Shown: positions 1 to 5,177 of the stretch, piece by piece | Position numbering within the stretch: position 1 is the first letter of the stretch | How the letters are laid out: every line of letters starts with the position of its first letter | Assembly: GCA_030044455.1 (NCBI GenBank) | Contig: JASHVU010000607.1 | Coordinates: 1 to 6,658 of the forward strand | Length of the DNA stretch: 6,658 bases | From: Acidobacteriaceae bacterium | GTDB lineage: Bacteria; Acidobacteriota; Terriglobia; Terriglobales; Acidobacteriaceae | Reading direction: 5' to 3' | Translations under genes and position numbers: made by a program | Notes under the pieces: model-generated | The model's database searches: none | What the model was told of the DNA's origin: nothing | What the model saw: the letters and a program-made list of their open reading frames with translations, nothing else

Positions 1-297
1 CCGAACCGCGTTGTCCCCAAGGCTCCGCCGGTGGCCAGCGCGGCGCAGCCCTTTGCCGGTGACGGCGCGCCGCGCGAGATCGGCATTCCCACGCGACAGC
101 CGTCAACCACCATCGACGCACTGGAGAAGGAGTTCCATCGCAAGAAGCAGCGCGAGCTCGTAGCGGCAACGCGCGCCGGAGGCGGCGAAGCCAGCGAGCC
201 CAAGCAGCGCCGCACCGGCGAAAAAGTTGGCCGCAACGATCCCTGCCCTTGCGGCAGTGGAAAGAAATACAAGAAGTGCCACGGGGCCGAGACGTGA
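1..297 (+). CDS. secA: SecA preprotein translocase ATPase, C-terminal fragment
   Basis: This is the last 98 codons of a gene that begins left of the window; the frame is open from base 1 to the TGA at 295-297. SecA is the ATP-driven motor that pushes unfolded precursor proteins through the SecYEG channel. The visible part is the variable C-terminal linker (Ala/Pro-rich, then a charged helix with ALEKEF and RKKQREL) followed by the SEC-C zinc motif near the end: [17 protein letters not shown], with the Cys-X-Cys-X8-Cys-His ligands at about visible residues 82, 84, 93 and 94. In known SecA proteins this tail binds zinc and contacts SecB and/or ribosomes and phospholipids. The motor, DEAD and preprotein cross-linking domains are outside the window. 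Other SEC-C proteins (YchJ-like, peptidases) share the motif, but the basic linker helix before it and the terminal position fit SecA best. Confidence 0.93.
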   Translation, partial: PNRVVPKAPPVASAAQPFAGDGAPREIGIPTRQPSTTIDALEKEFHRKKQRELVAATRAGGGEASEPKQRRTGEKVGRNDPCPCGSGKKYKKCHGAET

Positions 298-329
298 TTC
301 GGGAAGGTTTTCAAAGTCCCTGATTGGTT

Positions 330-364
330 TTTGGGAGGCAGGTTGAGAATCATGGCCTCCCAAA
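330..364. terminator. Stem-loop between convergent secA and the 409-762 gene
   Basis: Arms TTTGGGAGGC (330-339) and GCCTCCCAAA (355-364) are perfect 10-bp complements around a 15-base loop. The structure starts 32 bases after the secA stop and lies 45 bases beyond the stop of the convergent gene at 409. Its position between two converging genes suggests a transcription end for one or both. However, neither strand has a clear T-tract directly after the stem, so it is not a textbook intrinsic terminator. It could instead be an mRNA 3'-end stabilising hairpin. Confidence 0.5.
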
Positions 365-408
365 GCCTTGTCGTAGCACGTCGAGCGCTGATGCCGGTCC
401 TGAATTGC

Positions 409-762
409 TTACTGAGGAGCGGACGCACTTACAGCGACGCCATTGGACAAGACGGGAATCGCCACGCGCTCATTCTTTTGTTCGATGGATTTGATGACCT
501 GCTTTCTCAATTGCGGAAGGCTGGAATCCACCGTCTTGCCCTCAGCCTTTTTTCGATCCAGCTTCTTGTCGCACTCGATCAGCCAGGCTTGGACATACCT
601 GTCATCGAAGGTCATATCATCGCGAGTGAATACCCGACCGGCAGACAGCATCTCCGTGGTCGATGGATTCTTTCGCCAAAGCTTCCAGGAAGCGATTCCG
701 AACAGGTCTCTGCGAATCCTGGATCCACCAGGAGCGAACGGGCTGTTCAATGTTGTCGGCAT
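409..762 (-). CDS. Small basic protein of unknown function
   Basis: The 117-codon frame runs from ATG (762-760) to TAA (411-409). I accept it as real mainly because AAAGGAG lies 6 bases upstream of the ATG, the strongest ribosome binding site in the window, and because it fills the space after secA convergently. I do not recognise the family. Visible features: a Pro/Gly/Arg-rich start (residues 7-20), a Trp-containing segment (KLWRKNP, 27-33), a TRDDMTFDDRYVQAW stretch (46-60), a strongly charged, probably helical region (63-98, many K/E/R/Q), and a short hydrophobic tail (101-113). There is no signal peptide, membrane segment or cysteine motif, and only one Cys (64). By eye the G+C content is lower than in the flanking genes, which could mean a recently acquired or lineage-restricted gene. 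The overlapping opposite-strand frame (331-786) lacks such start signals. Confidence 0.6.
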   Translation of the reverse strand: MPTTLNSPFAPGGSRIRRDLFGIASWKLWRKNPSTTEMLSAGRVFTRDDMTFDDRYVQAWLIECDKKLDRKKAEGKTVDSSLPQLRKQVIKSIEQKNERVAIPVLSNGVAVSASAPQ

Positions 763-768
763 GGCTTT

Positions 769-775
769 CTCCTTT
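769..775 (-). promoter_or_regulatory. Strong Shine-Dalgarno site for the 409-762 gene
   Basis: Read on the minus strand, AAAGGAG is followed by six bases and then ATG. This nearly complete anti-16S match fixes the start at 762 and is the main support for the gene being real. Just upstream, GAACT-AAA-AGTTC (780-792) forms a small perfect dyad that might belong to the promoter or operator. Confidence 0.7.
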
Positions 776-1050
776 ACTTGAACTAAAAGTTCGGGACATC
801 TGAGCGACCCGTCCGCGATCCACTACAGGCGATCCTCTCAGCAGTCTCCCTTGCCCTGAATAGCGACGTGTGAATGCAAATTCCCTCATGCCAAACGCAT
901 TTCTTGCGAAATGATGCCGCCAGGCGATTGACGGAGACCGTTTCCGACTACGCTCGGGAGTGGTTGCAGCGATTCGGCCGCAGGGGCTGGGGATTACGTC
1001 GGATATAGCTTTGCGATAAGGGCGGGGGTTCGGAGTAAAGCAATCGGAAG

Positions 1051-1087
1051 ACCGCTCGAGCTCCGCAAAATCCTCCGGCTCAGCGGT
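1051..1087 (-). terminator. Possible stem-loop terminator after the cpaE-like gene
   Basis: ACCGCT (1051-1056) and AGCGGT (1082-1087) are complementary. The stem can continue inward through GAGC/GCTC with small bulges around an A-rich loop. It begins immediately after the TAA of the cpaE-like gene. The run after the stem on the minus strand is not a clean T-tract, so termination is only suggested. Confidence 0.35.
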
Positions 1088-2287
1088 TTAGCGGAAGAAG
1101 CTGAACAGGCTTTTCTTTTCTTCGCGGTCGGCCGGCAGGCCGCAGGCGATGCGCGCCATTTGCCTGATGGCCAGCGAAATCTGAGAGTCATCGAGCGCCA
1201 GCGGCGTTGCCGTGGACTGCGTTCGCCGCGCACTGGCCCAATCGTCGGGAATTCTCCACTGCGTGGGCCGGGTGAGCGCTTTCTCGATATTCTTGTCGTC
1301 GAACAGCAGCGTGGCAGGCTTGTACCGGTTAAGCACAATCTGCAAACCCCAGTCGCGCTTTGGGAAAAATCGTGTGATCATGCGATTGGCGTTGCGAAGC
1401 TCCGAGATTCCAACCTGCGTAACGAGATAAATCACCGCGTCGCTGGCGAAGAGCGCGGTGTCCATCAGGTCCACGCGCGAACCAAGGTCTACGACGATGA
1501 ACTCGAAGTCCTGGCGCGCAACGCCGAGCAGCTTGTCGAGGAATTCGCGGTTGGGTTGGTCTGCCTGAAAGTCGCTAGGCGCTGCAAGCACGCCCACCCC
1601 TGACGAATGCCTGGCCACCAGCGTGTTGAGAAAGTTGGAATCAAGCCGGGTTGGATCCTGAAGCGCATTGGCGACAGAGAATTCAGGCACGATACCCAGG
1701 TTGATGGCCGCGTCCCCCAGGGGTAGCCCAAGATCGATCAACAGCGTGCTGCGCTCCGACTCCTGCGCCAGCGAAATGGCGAAGTTGGCAGCAATCGTGG
1801 TAACGCCGCACCCCCCTTTGGTTCCCAGAAAGGTAAACACCTTGCTGGCAGCGCGGGCAGGTTCGGGTGGCGCAGTGGAGCGATTCGATGCGCGAATCAG
1901 CGCCTCGGCAATCTCGCCGTTATCCAAGGGCAAAGTGAAGAATTCACGCACGCCCGCGCGCATGAAACGGATTGCCAAGCGCACATCGGGATCGGCGGAA
2001 TAGGCCATCACATAGGTCTTGCCGCTGGCCAGCAGGTTTTCGGCTAGCTGCACCGCAAAATCGGAATCGCTGTCGGCATCGACCACGACCACGTCGTAAT
2101 GCTGTTCGAGCAGCCTGGGCAGTTCATCAAGATCGTGGGGAAAGGCGACGTACTCTTTAACTGTTACGCCGGGACGGCCTGACAGGGCTTCAGCCATCTC
2201 GCCGCGCCGCCGTTCATCGGCGCCGATGAGCGCGACCGACAAGGAACTCTTGTCGAAACTGCCCGGAGTTCCGGTTAAGTCCGCCAT
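1088..2287 (-). CDS. cpaE: CpaE/TadZ-family pilus-assembly ATPase (pseudo-receiver plus MinD/ParA-like domain)
   Basis: The 399-residue protein has the two-part CpaE/TadZ architecture. An N-terminal receiver-like fold (about 17-133) is followed by a linker and a MinD/ParA-type ATPase (about 148-390). In known systems these proteins sit at the cell pole and direct assembly of Flp/Tad type IVc pili. The ATPase shows a deviant P-loop, LGTKGGCGVTT (154-164): the signature Lys157 is kept, but the usual second Lys is Val162, as is common in this family. Asp185 in LLIDLGLPLGD is the A' motif and Asp267 in FIVVDLGSR is Walker B. The receiver half keeps acidic residues (D24, E25, D70), but the conserved Lys-Pro is Leu-Pro (119-120), so phosphorylation is doubtful. 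I chose the ATG at 2287; an ATG at 2323 would add 12 residues, but lies inside a dyad and beside a -10-like TAAAAT. Neither start has a good Shine-Dalgarno. No other tad/cpa gene is in the window, so it may be an orphan. Confidence 0.88.
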   Translation of the reverse strand: MADLTGTPGSFDKSSLSVALIGADERRRGEMAEALSGRPGVTVKEYVAFPHDLDELPRLLEQHYDVVVVDADSDSDFAVQLAENLLASGKTYVMAYSADPDVRLAIRFMRAGVREFFTLPLDNGEIAEALIRASNRSTAPPEPARAASKVFTFLGTKGGCGVTTIAANFAISLAQESERSTLLIDLGLPLGDAAINLGIVPEFSVANALQDPTRLDSNFLNTLVARHSSGVGVLAAPSDFQADQPNREFLDKLLGVARQDFEFIVVDLGSRVDLMDTALFASDAVIYLVTQVGISELRNANRMITRFFPKRDWGLQIVLNRYKPATLLFDDKNIEKALTRPTQWRIPDDWASARRTQSTATPLALDDSQISLAIRQMARIACGLPADREEKKSLFSFFR

Positions 2288-2313
2288 AACAAAACGGCTG
2301 CGTCCGCCAGCCG

Positions 2314-2380
2314 CGCACGCCATCTATTTTAGCGTGCGGTTGTAAGGCATCTCTGCGCGCACACTCCAGCAGCGTGTGCG
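2314..2380 (-). promoter_or_regulatory. Two tandem inverted repeats upstream of the cpaE-like gene
   Basis: Dyad 1 is CGCACGC (2314-2320) with GCGTGCG (2332-2338), 11-base spacer. Dyad 2 is CGCACAC (2358-2364) with GTGTGCG (2374-2380), 9-base spacer. All arms are perfect 7-mers and the two half-sites differ by one base. The dyad centres are 43 bp apart, close to four helical turns. A -10-like TAAAAT (minus strand, 2326-2331) falls in the spacer of dyad 1. I read this as a possible two-site operator for the cpaE-like gene; the regulator is unknown. Confidence 0.45.
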
Positions 2381-2703
2381 TATTCTACCTTCAATCGCAT
2401 GATCCCACAAAACTTATGCCGGCGCAGCTTGCACATGTTGGCCTTTCGAGTACGCCTTCAGTACCAATCATCGGCATTTTGAAGACTTTGATGACCAAAG
2501 CTAAGTGTGACTGGGTTACCTGCGGCATTTTCTGAGTTACCGTGTCCTTTCCAACCCTTACCAAGGTCGCCGTTCCCTGGTGGTCGCGTCGACCCGGCAT
2601 CCCGGGTTCGGGATATAGCAACTCAGAAAATGCATTAGGACAGTGAAGGAGTAAGAGAGTGAAGGGGAAAAGGGCCGGCTGCGAGCGGGCAGCGCGACCG
2701 GAA
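2381..2703. other. Intergenic gap between the CYTH gene and the cpaE-like gene
   Basis: About 320 bases without a convincing gene. A minus-strand frame (2391-2729) is open, but it overlaps the CYTH 3' end and lacks recognisable domains. Besides the long inverted repeat described separately, there is a 9-base direct repeat CGGCATTTT (2472-2480 and 2523-2531) and a small hairpin CTTTG-ATGAC-CAAAG (2486-2500). The sequence is less GC-rich than the coding parts. Upstream signals for the cpaE-like gene lie at its left border. Confidence 0.5.
2525..2633. repeat. Long-range inverted repeat with 16-bp arms and an internal hairpin
   Basis: GCATTTTCTGAGTTAC (2525-2540) and GCAACTCAGAAAATGC (2618-2633) are complementary at 15 of 16 positions and enclose 77 bases. 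Inside, ACCCGG-CATC-CCGGGT (2592-2607) forms a compact GC-rich hairpin. The arrangement could be a small palindromic mobile element (MITE/REP-like), a structured RNA or a remnant. I see no flanking target duplication of useful length, and only one copy is in the window. Confidence 0.5.
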
Positions 2704-3279
2704 CTACTTCTGCGCCCCGCAAGCCTCAAATGTCAGGTCCCGCGCGCTGCTCCTGCGGTCCGCGCACCATTGTTCAAATAAGCGCCCGTAGCTCAGGGTC
2801 AAATAGCTTGATCGATCCACTCCCAGCCGAGCAGACGCCCGATCGATCCATTCTCCATCGCCTTCGAGTTCCGCGAAGTTTCCAATCGGCGTCTCGTCCA
2901 CCACGCAATGGCCCTCGCAGTCTGCCCATTCCGTACGCCACTTTTCGTAGCGGAAAGCGGCCACCAGTCCCAGCGAGCGAAACACCTCAGCCAGCGCATC
3001 GCCGTCTGCAATTTCAGTCTCTGTTTCTACGCGGTGTTTGTGCCTGTCTTCTCCGGGAGCACCGTCAGGCAGCCGCTTGTGGGTCAGCGTCCACCTTCCG
3101 GCATAATTGCGGATGCGCAGAATCTCAGTGCGGGCGCGAAGGCGGCGGTCGGGCGTGTCGTAAAGGACGTTGCTCTCAAAGCTGCGCGGGGTCACGAGCT
3201 TGAATCCCGCGGCGCCGAGCTTTTCTTCCAGTGCGGCCAGGTCATCGACGCGGAACTTGATCTCAGTCTCTACAGGCAT
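2704..3279 (-). CDS. CYTH-domain protein (class IV adenylate cyclase / thiamine-triphosphatase superfamily)
   Basis: The 191-residue protein is a single CYTH tunnel domain. Members bind triphosphorylated substrates with two metal ions and act as adenylate cyclases, thiamine-triphosphatases or inorganic triphosphatases. The signature ExExK is E4, E6, K8 in VETEIKFR. Basic and acidic strands follow in the usual order: LRIRN (54-58), TLTHKR (64-69), KHRVETETEI (81-90), RYEKWRTEW (110-118), VVDETPIGNFAELEGD (126-141), with D128, E129, E137 and E139 as likely metal ligands. Length is normal. The start at 3279 is chosen because the motif always lies at the extreme N-terminus; the frame extends to 3378 but those 33 residues are unlike the family and would overlap the Sua5 start. 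There is no Shine-Dalgarno, and a -10-like box is only 11 bases upstream, suggesting a leaderless message. The exact substrate cannot be told from sequence alone. Confidence 0.9.
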   Translation of the reverse strand: MPVETEIKFRVDDLAALEEKLGAAGFKLVTPRSFESNVLYDTPDRRLRARTEILRIRNYAGRWTLTHKRLPDGAPGEDRHKHRVETETEIADGDALAEVFRSLGLVAAFRYEKWRTEWADCEGHCVVDETPIGNFAELEGDGEWIDRASARLGVDRSSYLTLSYGRLFEQWCADRRSSARDLTFEACGAQK

Positions 3280-3290
3280 GGTAATGAGCG

Positions 3291-3296
3291 AGTATA
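3291..3296 (-). promoter_or_regulatory. -10-like element just upstream of the CYTH start
   Basis: TATACT on the minus strand lies 11 bases before the ATG at 3279, so transcription would begin about five bases before the start codon or nearly on it. No clear -35 is seen at 16-18 bases. This implies a leaderless or near-leaderless mRNA, consistent with the missing Shine-Dalgarno. Confidence 0.4.
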
Positions 3297-3339
3297 CAAG
3301 AGGTGGCGCGGCCGACGTTCGAGCGGCGAGAATGGAAGA

Positions 3340-4425
3340 GTGAAGACGCTGCGGCTCATGGTCGATGCCGGCAGGCAAGGGTCGCAGGAGTTTGCCGCGG
3401 CACTCGAACAGGCCGCTCGAATCCTGCGCGACGGCGGGCTGGTGGCGCTACCCACTGAAACCGTCTACGGCCTGGGCGCCAACGCGCTCGATGCTGCAGC
3501 TGTAGAGCGGATCTTTGCCGCCAAGGATCGTCCCAAATGGGACCCCATCATCGTGCATGTCTCCGGTCTCGAGATGGCTCGCCAACTCGTGTCTTCCGTT
3601 CCCGACTCGGCAACGCGTTTGATCGAGGCCTTCTGGCCCGGCCCGTTGACCCTGCTATTGCCTCGATCCGCCGCGGTACCCGACGTGGTCACAGCCGGCC
3701 GGCGGCTGGTGGGCCTGCGCATGCCCGCCCACCCTGTCGCCCTTGAGTTTATCTGCCGGGCGGGCGTGCCTGTCGCTGCGCCCAGTGCCAATCGCTTCTC
3801 CCAGGTCAGCCCCACAACCGCTGCGCACGTCTTGCGCGATCTCGACGGCCGCATCGATGCCGTTCTCGACGCGGGTCCGACGCTGCACGGCGTCGAATCA
3901 ACCGTCCTCGATCCCAATTCCAGCCCCCTGCTCATGTATCGGCCGGGAGCCATTACGCAGGAGATGATTGCGCGCGTCGCCGGCCCGGTTGAGATTTTTG
4001 AGCGTGATGGTAATCTGCGCGAAATGCTGGCCGAGGCGCTGCCATCGCCGGGTGTTGGCCTGCGCCACTATGCTCCAAAGGCGCGGCTCATCCTGCTTGA
4101 GGCCTCAGCAACGGAGCCGGTATCGGCAGTTGCCGAACTCGCGTCCGGCTTGACTCAGGCCGCTCGCGAGCTGGCCGGCCAAAAGGTGGGCGTGATGCTG
4201 CCCGCGGGCATCACTGCCCCACACGGCTCTGCTTCTCTATGCATCTTCAATTGGGGACGTTGGGAAGCACCGGCCGAGATGGCGCAATCGCTCTACGCCG
4301 GTCTGCGCGCGCTCGATGACCAGGAATGCACCGTCATTCTCTGCCCGCTGCCGCCGGATGAAGGGATTGGAGTCGCGATTCGCGACCGGTTGAGAAAGGG
4401 CGCTCAACGCGCACACCCCGGTTAG
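3340..4425 (+). CDS. tsaC: L-threonylcarbamoyladenylate synthase, Sua5 type (YrdC plus Sua5 domain)
   Basis: This enzyme makes threonylcarbamoyl-AMP from threonine, bicarbonate and ATP, the first step of t6A formation at position 37 of ANN-decoding tRNAs; the TsaD complex then transfers the group. The 361-residue length is that of two-domain Sua5 rather than short TsaC. The YrdC domain shows PTETVYGLG (38-46), KDRPKWDPIIVHV (62-74), WPGPLT (99-104), RMPAHP (127-132), APSAN (147-151), GVESTVLD (184-191) and RPGAIT (201-206). The Sua5 linker SPGVGLRHYAPKARL (236-250) leads to the C-terminal domain (251-361). I prefer the GTG at 3340 because VKTLRLMVDA supplies the first strand normally preceding the YrdC core; the ATG at 3358 is the alternative. 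The frame is open to 2908 upstream, but that part is antisense to the CYTH gene. No strong Shine-Dalgarno is visible at either start. It is divergent from the CYTH gene. Confidence 0.95.
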   Translation: MKTLRLMVDAGRQGSQEFAAALEQAARILRDGGLVALPTETVYGLGANALDAAAVERIFAAKDRPKWDPIIVHVSGLEMARQLVSSVPDSATRLIEAFWPGPLTLLLPRSAAVPDVVTAGRRLVGLRMPAHPVALEFICRAGVPVAAPSANRFSQVSPTTAAHVLRDLDGRIDAVLDAGPTLHGVESTVLDPNSSPLLMYRPGAITQEMIARVAGPVEIFERDGNLREMLAEALPSPGVGLRHYAPKARLILLEASATEPVSAVAELASGLTQAARELAGQKVGVMLPAGITAPHGSASLCIFNWGRWEAPAEMAQSLYAGLRALDDQECTVILCPLPPDEGIGVAIRDRLRKGAQRAHPG

Positions 4426-4476
4426 GGGATGGCGCAATTCCCTCCACCCAAGTAGAGATCGTACAAGGCACCCCAA

Positions 4477-4495
4477 GATCATGCGCGCCGTGATC
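4477..4495 (-). terminator. Weak stem-loop between convergent Sua5 and hfq-like genes
   Basis: GATCA (4477-4481) pairs with TGATC (4491-4495) around a GC-rich 9-base loop that can add one or two more pairs. It begins four bases after the stop of the leftward hfq-like gene and lies about 50 bases past the Sua5 stop. No T-tract follows on either strand, so it is only a candidate end signal. Confidence 0.25.
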
Positions 4496-4498
4496 GTG

Positions 4499-4843
4499 CT
4501 ACTGGCCGAGTTCGCCCACCTTGTGCATGTACTTGATGGCCGATTTATAGACCAGCATGCGCGTGCGTCCACGCACTTTCAGCGAATTGCGGTCGTACCA
4601 CTCGATGCACCCTTCAATCTTCTCTCCGTCTTCGAGCACAATCACCATCTGCGTCTGCGACTGGATCTGCTTCTGCAGGTAAAACAGCTCGGCGTGCCGG
4701 TTTTGCGCATCGGTCTCGATCAGTTGCGCTGAAAACCGGTACGGCAGCGATGATGGAAAGTTCTTCTTCGCGTACATGTTGTTTCCGCCGTTGTCTAACG
4801 CGCTCTCAAATCGCCTTACCTGCAACATCGAGGAGAAACTCAT
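4499..4843 (-). CDS. hfq: Hfq-like Sm-fold RNA chaperone with N-terminal extension
   Basis: The C-terminal 60 residues read as an Hfq Sm fold. The opening helix ELFYLQKQIQ (52-61) contains the Leu-Gln of the canonical N-terminal helix. Sm1 is MVIVLEDGEKIEGCIEWYD (66-84), with the Gly-Asp pattern of the family, and Sm2 is LVYKSAIKYM (97-106), matching Hfq's VYKHAIS except that the His is Ser. Hfq hexamers bind U-rich and A-rich RNA and pair small RNAs with mRNAs. Unusually, about 50 residues precede the helix (including FPSSLPYRFSAQLIETDAQNRH), whereas classical Hfq starts almost directly with it. The start is uncertain: ATG 4843 has AGGAAGG 10 bases upstream; ATG 4777 (MYAKKNFPSS) gives a 92-residue form with only a weak GGCGGA, and the first 22 residues look unconserved. 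The gene follows holB on the same strand after 334 bases, so it probably has its own promoter. Confidence 0.82.
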   Translation of the reverse strand: MSFSSMLQVRRFESALDNGGNNMYAKKNFPSSLPYRFSAQLIETDAQNRHAELFYLQKQIQSQTQMVIVLEDGEKIEGCIEWYDRNSLKVRGRTRMLVYKSAIKYMHKVGELGQ

Positions 4844-4883
4844 AAGGCATCAACCTTCCTGAACAAAACAAAGATGATCGCTA

Positions 4884-4919
4884 CAGCGGATTGGCGAGTC
4901 TTCTGTTTCCTATCCGCTG
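4884..4919. promoter_or_regulatory. Inverted repeat upstream of the hfq-like gene
   Basis: CAGCGGAT (4884-4891) and ATCCGCTG (4912-4919) are perfect 8-bp complements separated by 20 bases, 41 bases upstream of the 4843 start. This may be an operator for the hfq-like promoter or a hairpin in its 5' leader. I cannot identify a consensus promoter near it. Confidence 0.4.
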
Positions 4920-4962
4920 CATTTCACTCGTAGCCGCTCACTTCCGCACGCAAATGGGAAGA

Positions 4963-5019
4963 ATTACCCGGTACGCATGACTACCATGCGCTCGTTATGT
5001 GCGATACCGGCCCGGTAAT
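4963..5019. other. Extended imperfect hairpin in the holB-hfq gap
   Basis: ATTACC (4963-4968) pairs with GGTAAT (5014-5019). After a four-base bulge on one side, CGGTA (4969-4973) pairs with TACCG (5005-5009), then CGC (4974-4976) with GCG (5001-5003). The apical part offers an alternative, exclusive hairpin CGCATG-ACTAC-CATGCG (4974-4990). The left flank AATGGGAAGAATTACCCGG (4953-4971) is echoed by AATGGGAAAGATGCCCGG (5017-5034). Candidate structured RNA or protein-binding array; which strand is transcribed is unknown. Confidence 0.4.
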
Positions 5020-5177
5020 GGGAAAGATGCCCGGCGTTCTGTGGAGGTTGCTCTTACCATTATGCGGTCGATGTCAAGTCTTGGGACGCATGAATTGGGA
5101 CGCAGTTCCGCGTCCTGGCGCTCAATTGCACCAAAACTATCCGATGAATCAAGAGATGCAGGCCGTGGACGGTAGAT

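Larger units (their letters stand above)
763..1087. other. Non-coding stretch between the small gene and the cpaE-like gene
   Basis: No open frame here has a plausible start signal or recognisable protein. The stretch holds the Shine-Dalgarno and small dyad of the leftward small gene (769-792), a compact hairpin CATTTC-TTGC-GAAATG (898-913) with no T-tract, and at its right end an imperfect stem-loop just after the stop of the cpaE-like gene. Presumably it carries the promoter of the 409-762 gene and the 3' end of the cpaE-like transcript, but I see no consensus -35/-10 pair. Confidence 0.5.
4844..5177. other. Gap between holB and the hfq-like gene
   Basis: About 330 bases with no convincing gene; a plus-strand frame (4997-5197) has no ribosome binding site and runs into the holB 3' end. 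The gap is dense in short symmetry: the 8-bp inverted repeat and extended hairpin listed separately, a 10-base direct repeat TTGGGACGCA (5081-5090 and 5095-5104), and GGACGC-AGTTCC-GCGTCC (5098-5115), a 6-bp stem 62 bases past the holB stop that could end holB transcription although no T-tract follows. It may also hide a small RNA. Confidence 0.45.

Noticed and set aside
331..786. 151-codon plus-strand frame after secA
   Set aside because: TTG start, no ribosome binding site, starts inside the stem-loop, and is antisense to the 409-762 gene, which has an excellent Shine-Dalgarno.
617..889. 90-codon minus-strand frame
   Set aside because: No start signal or recognisable motif, and it overlaps the better supported 409-762 gene in another frame.
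1088..2287. Idea that the cpaE-like gene is a decayed ParA because the P-loop lysine is missing
   Set aside because: Loss of the second P-loop lysine is common in the CpaE/TadZ family, and the frame and other motifs are intact.
2391..2729. 112-codon minus-strand frame in the CYTH-cpaE gap
   Set aside because: Overlaps the CYTH 3' end, contains the long inverted repeat, has no family motif, and reads more like translated intergenic or repeat DNA. A repeat search would settle it.
2908..3339. Upstream extension of the Sua5 frame
   Set aside because: It is antisense to the CYTH coding region and the Sua5 family has no such N-terminal domain; the frame is open only because of GC-rich composition.
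3280..3378. 33-residue N-terminal extension of the CYTH frame
   Set aside because: The ExExK signature belongs at the protein's N-terminus, the extension overlaps the Sua5 start, and it has no family-like sequence.
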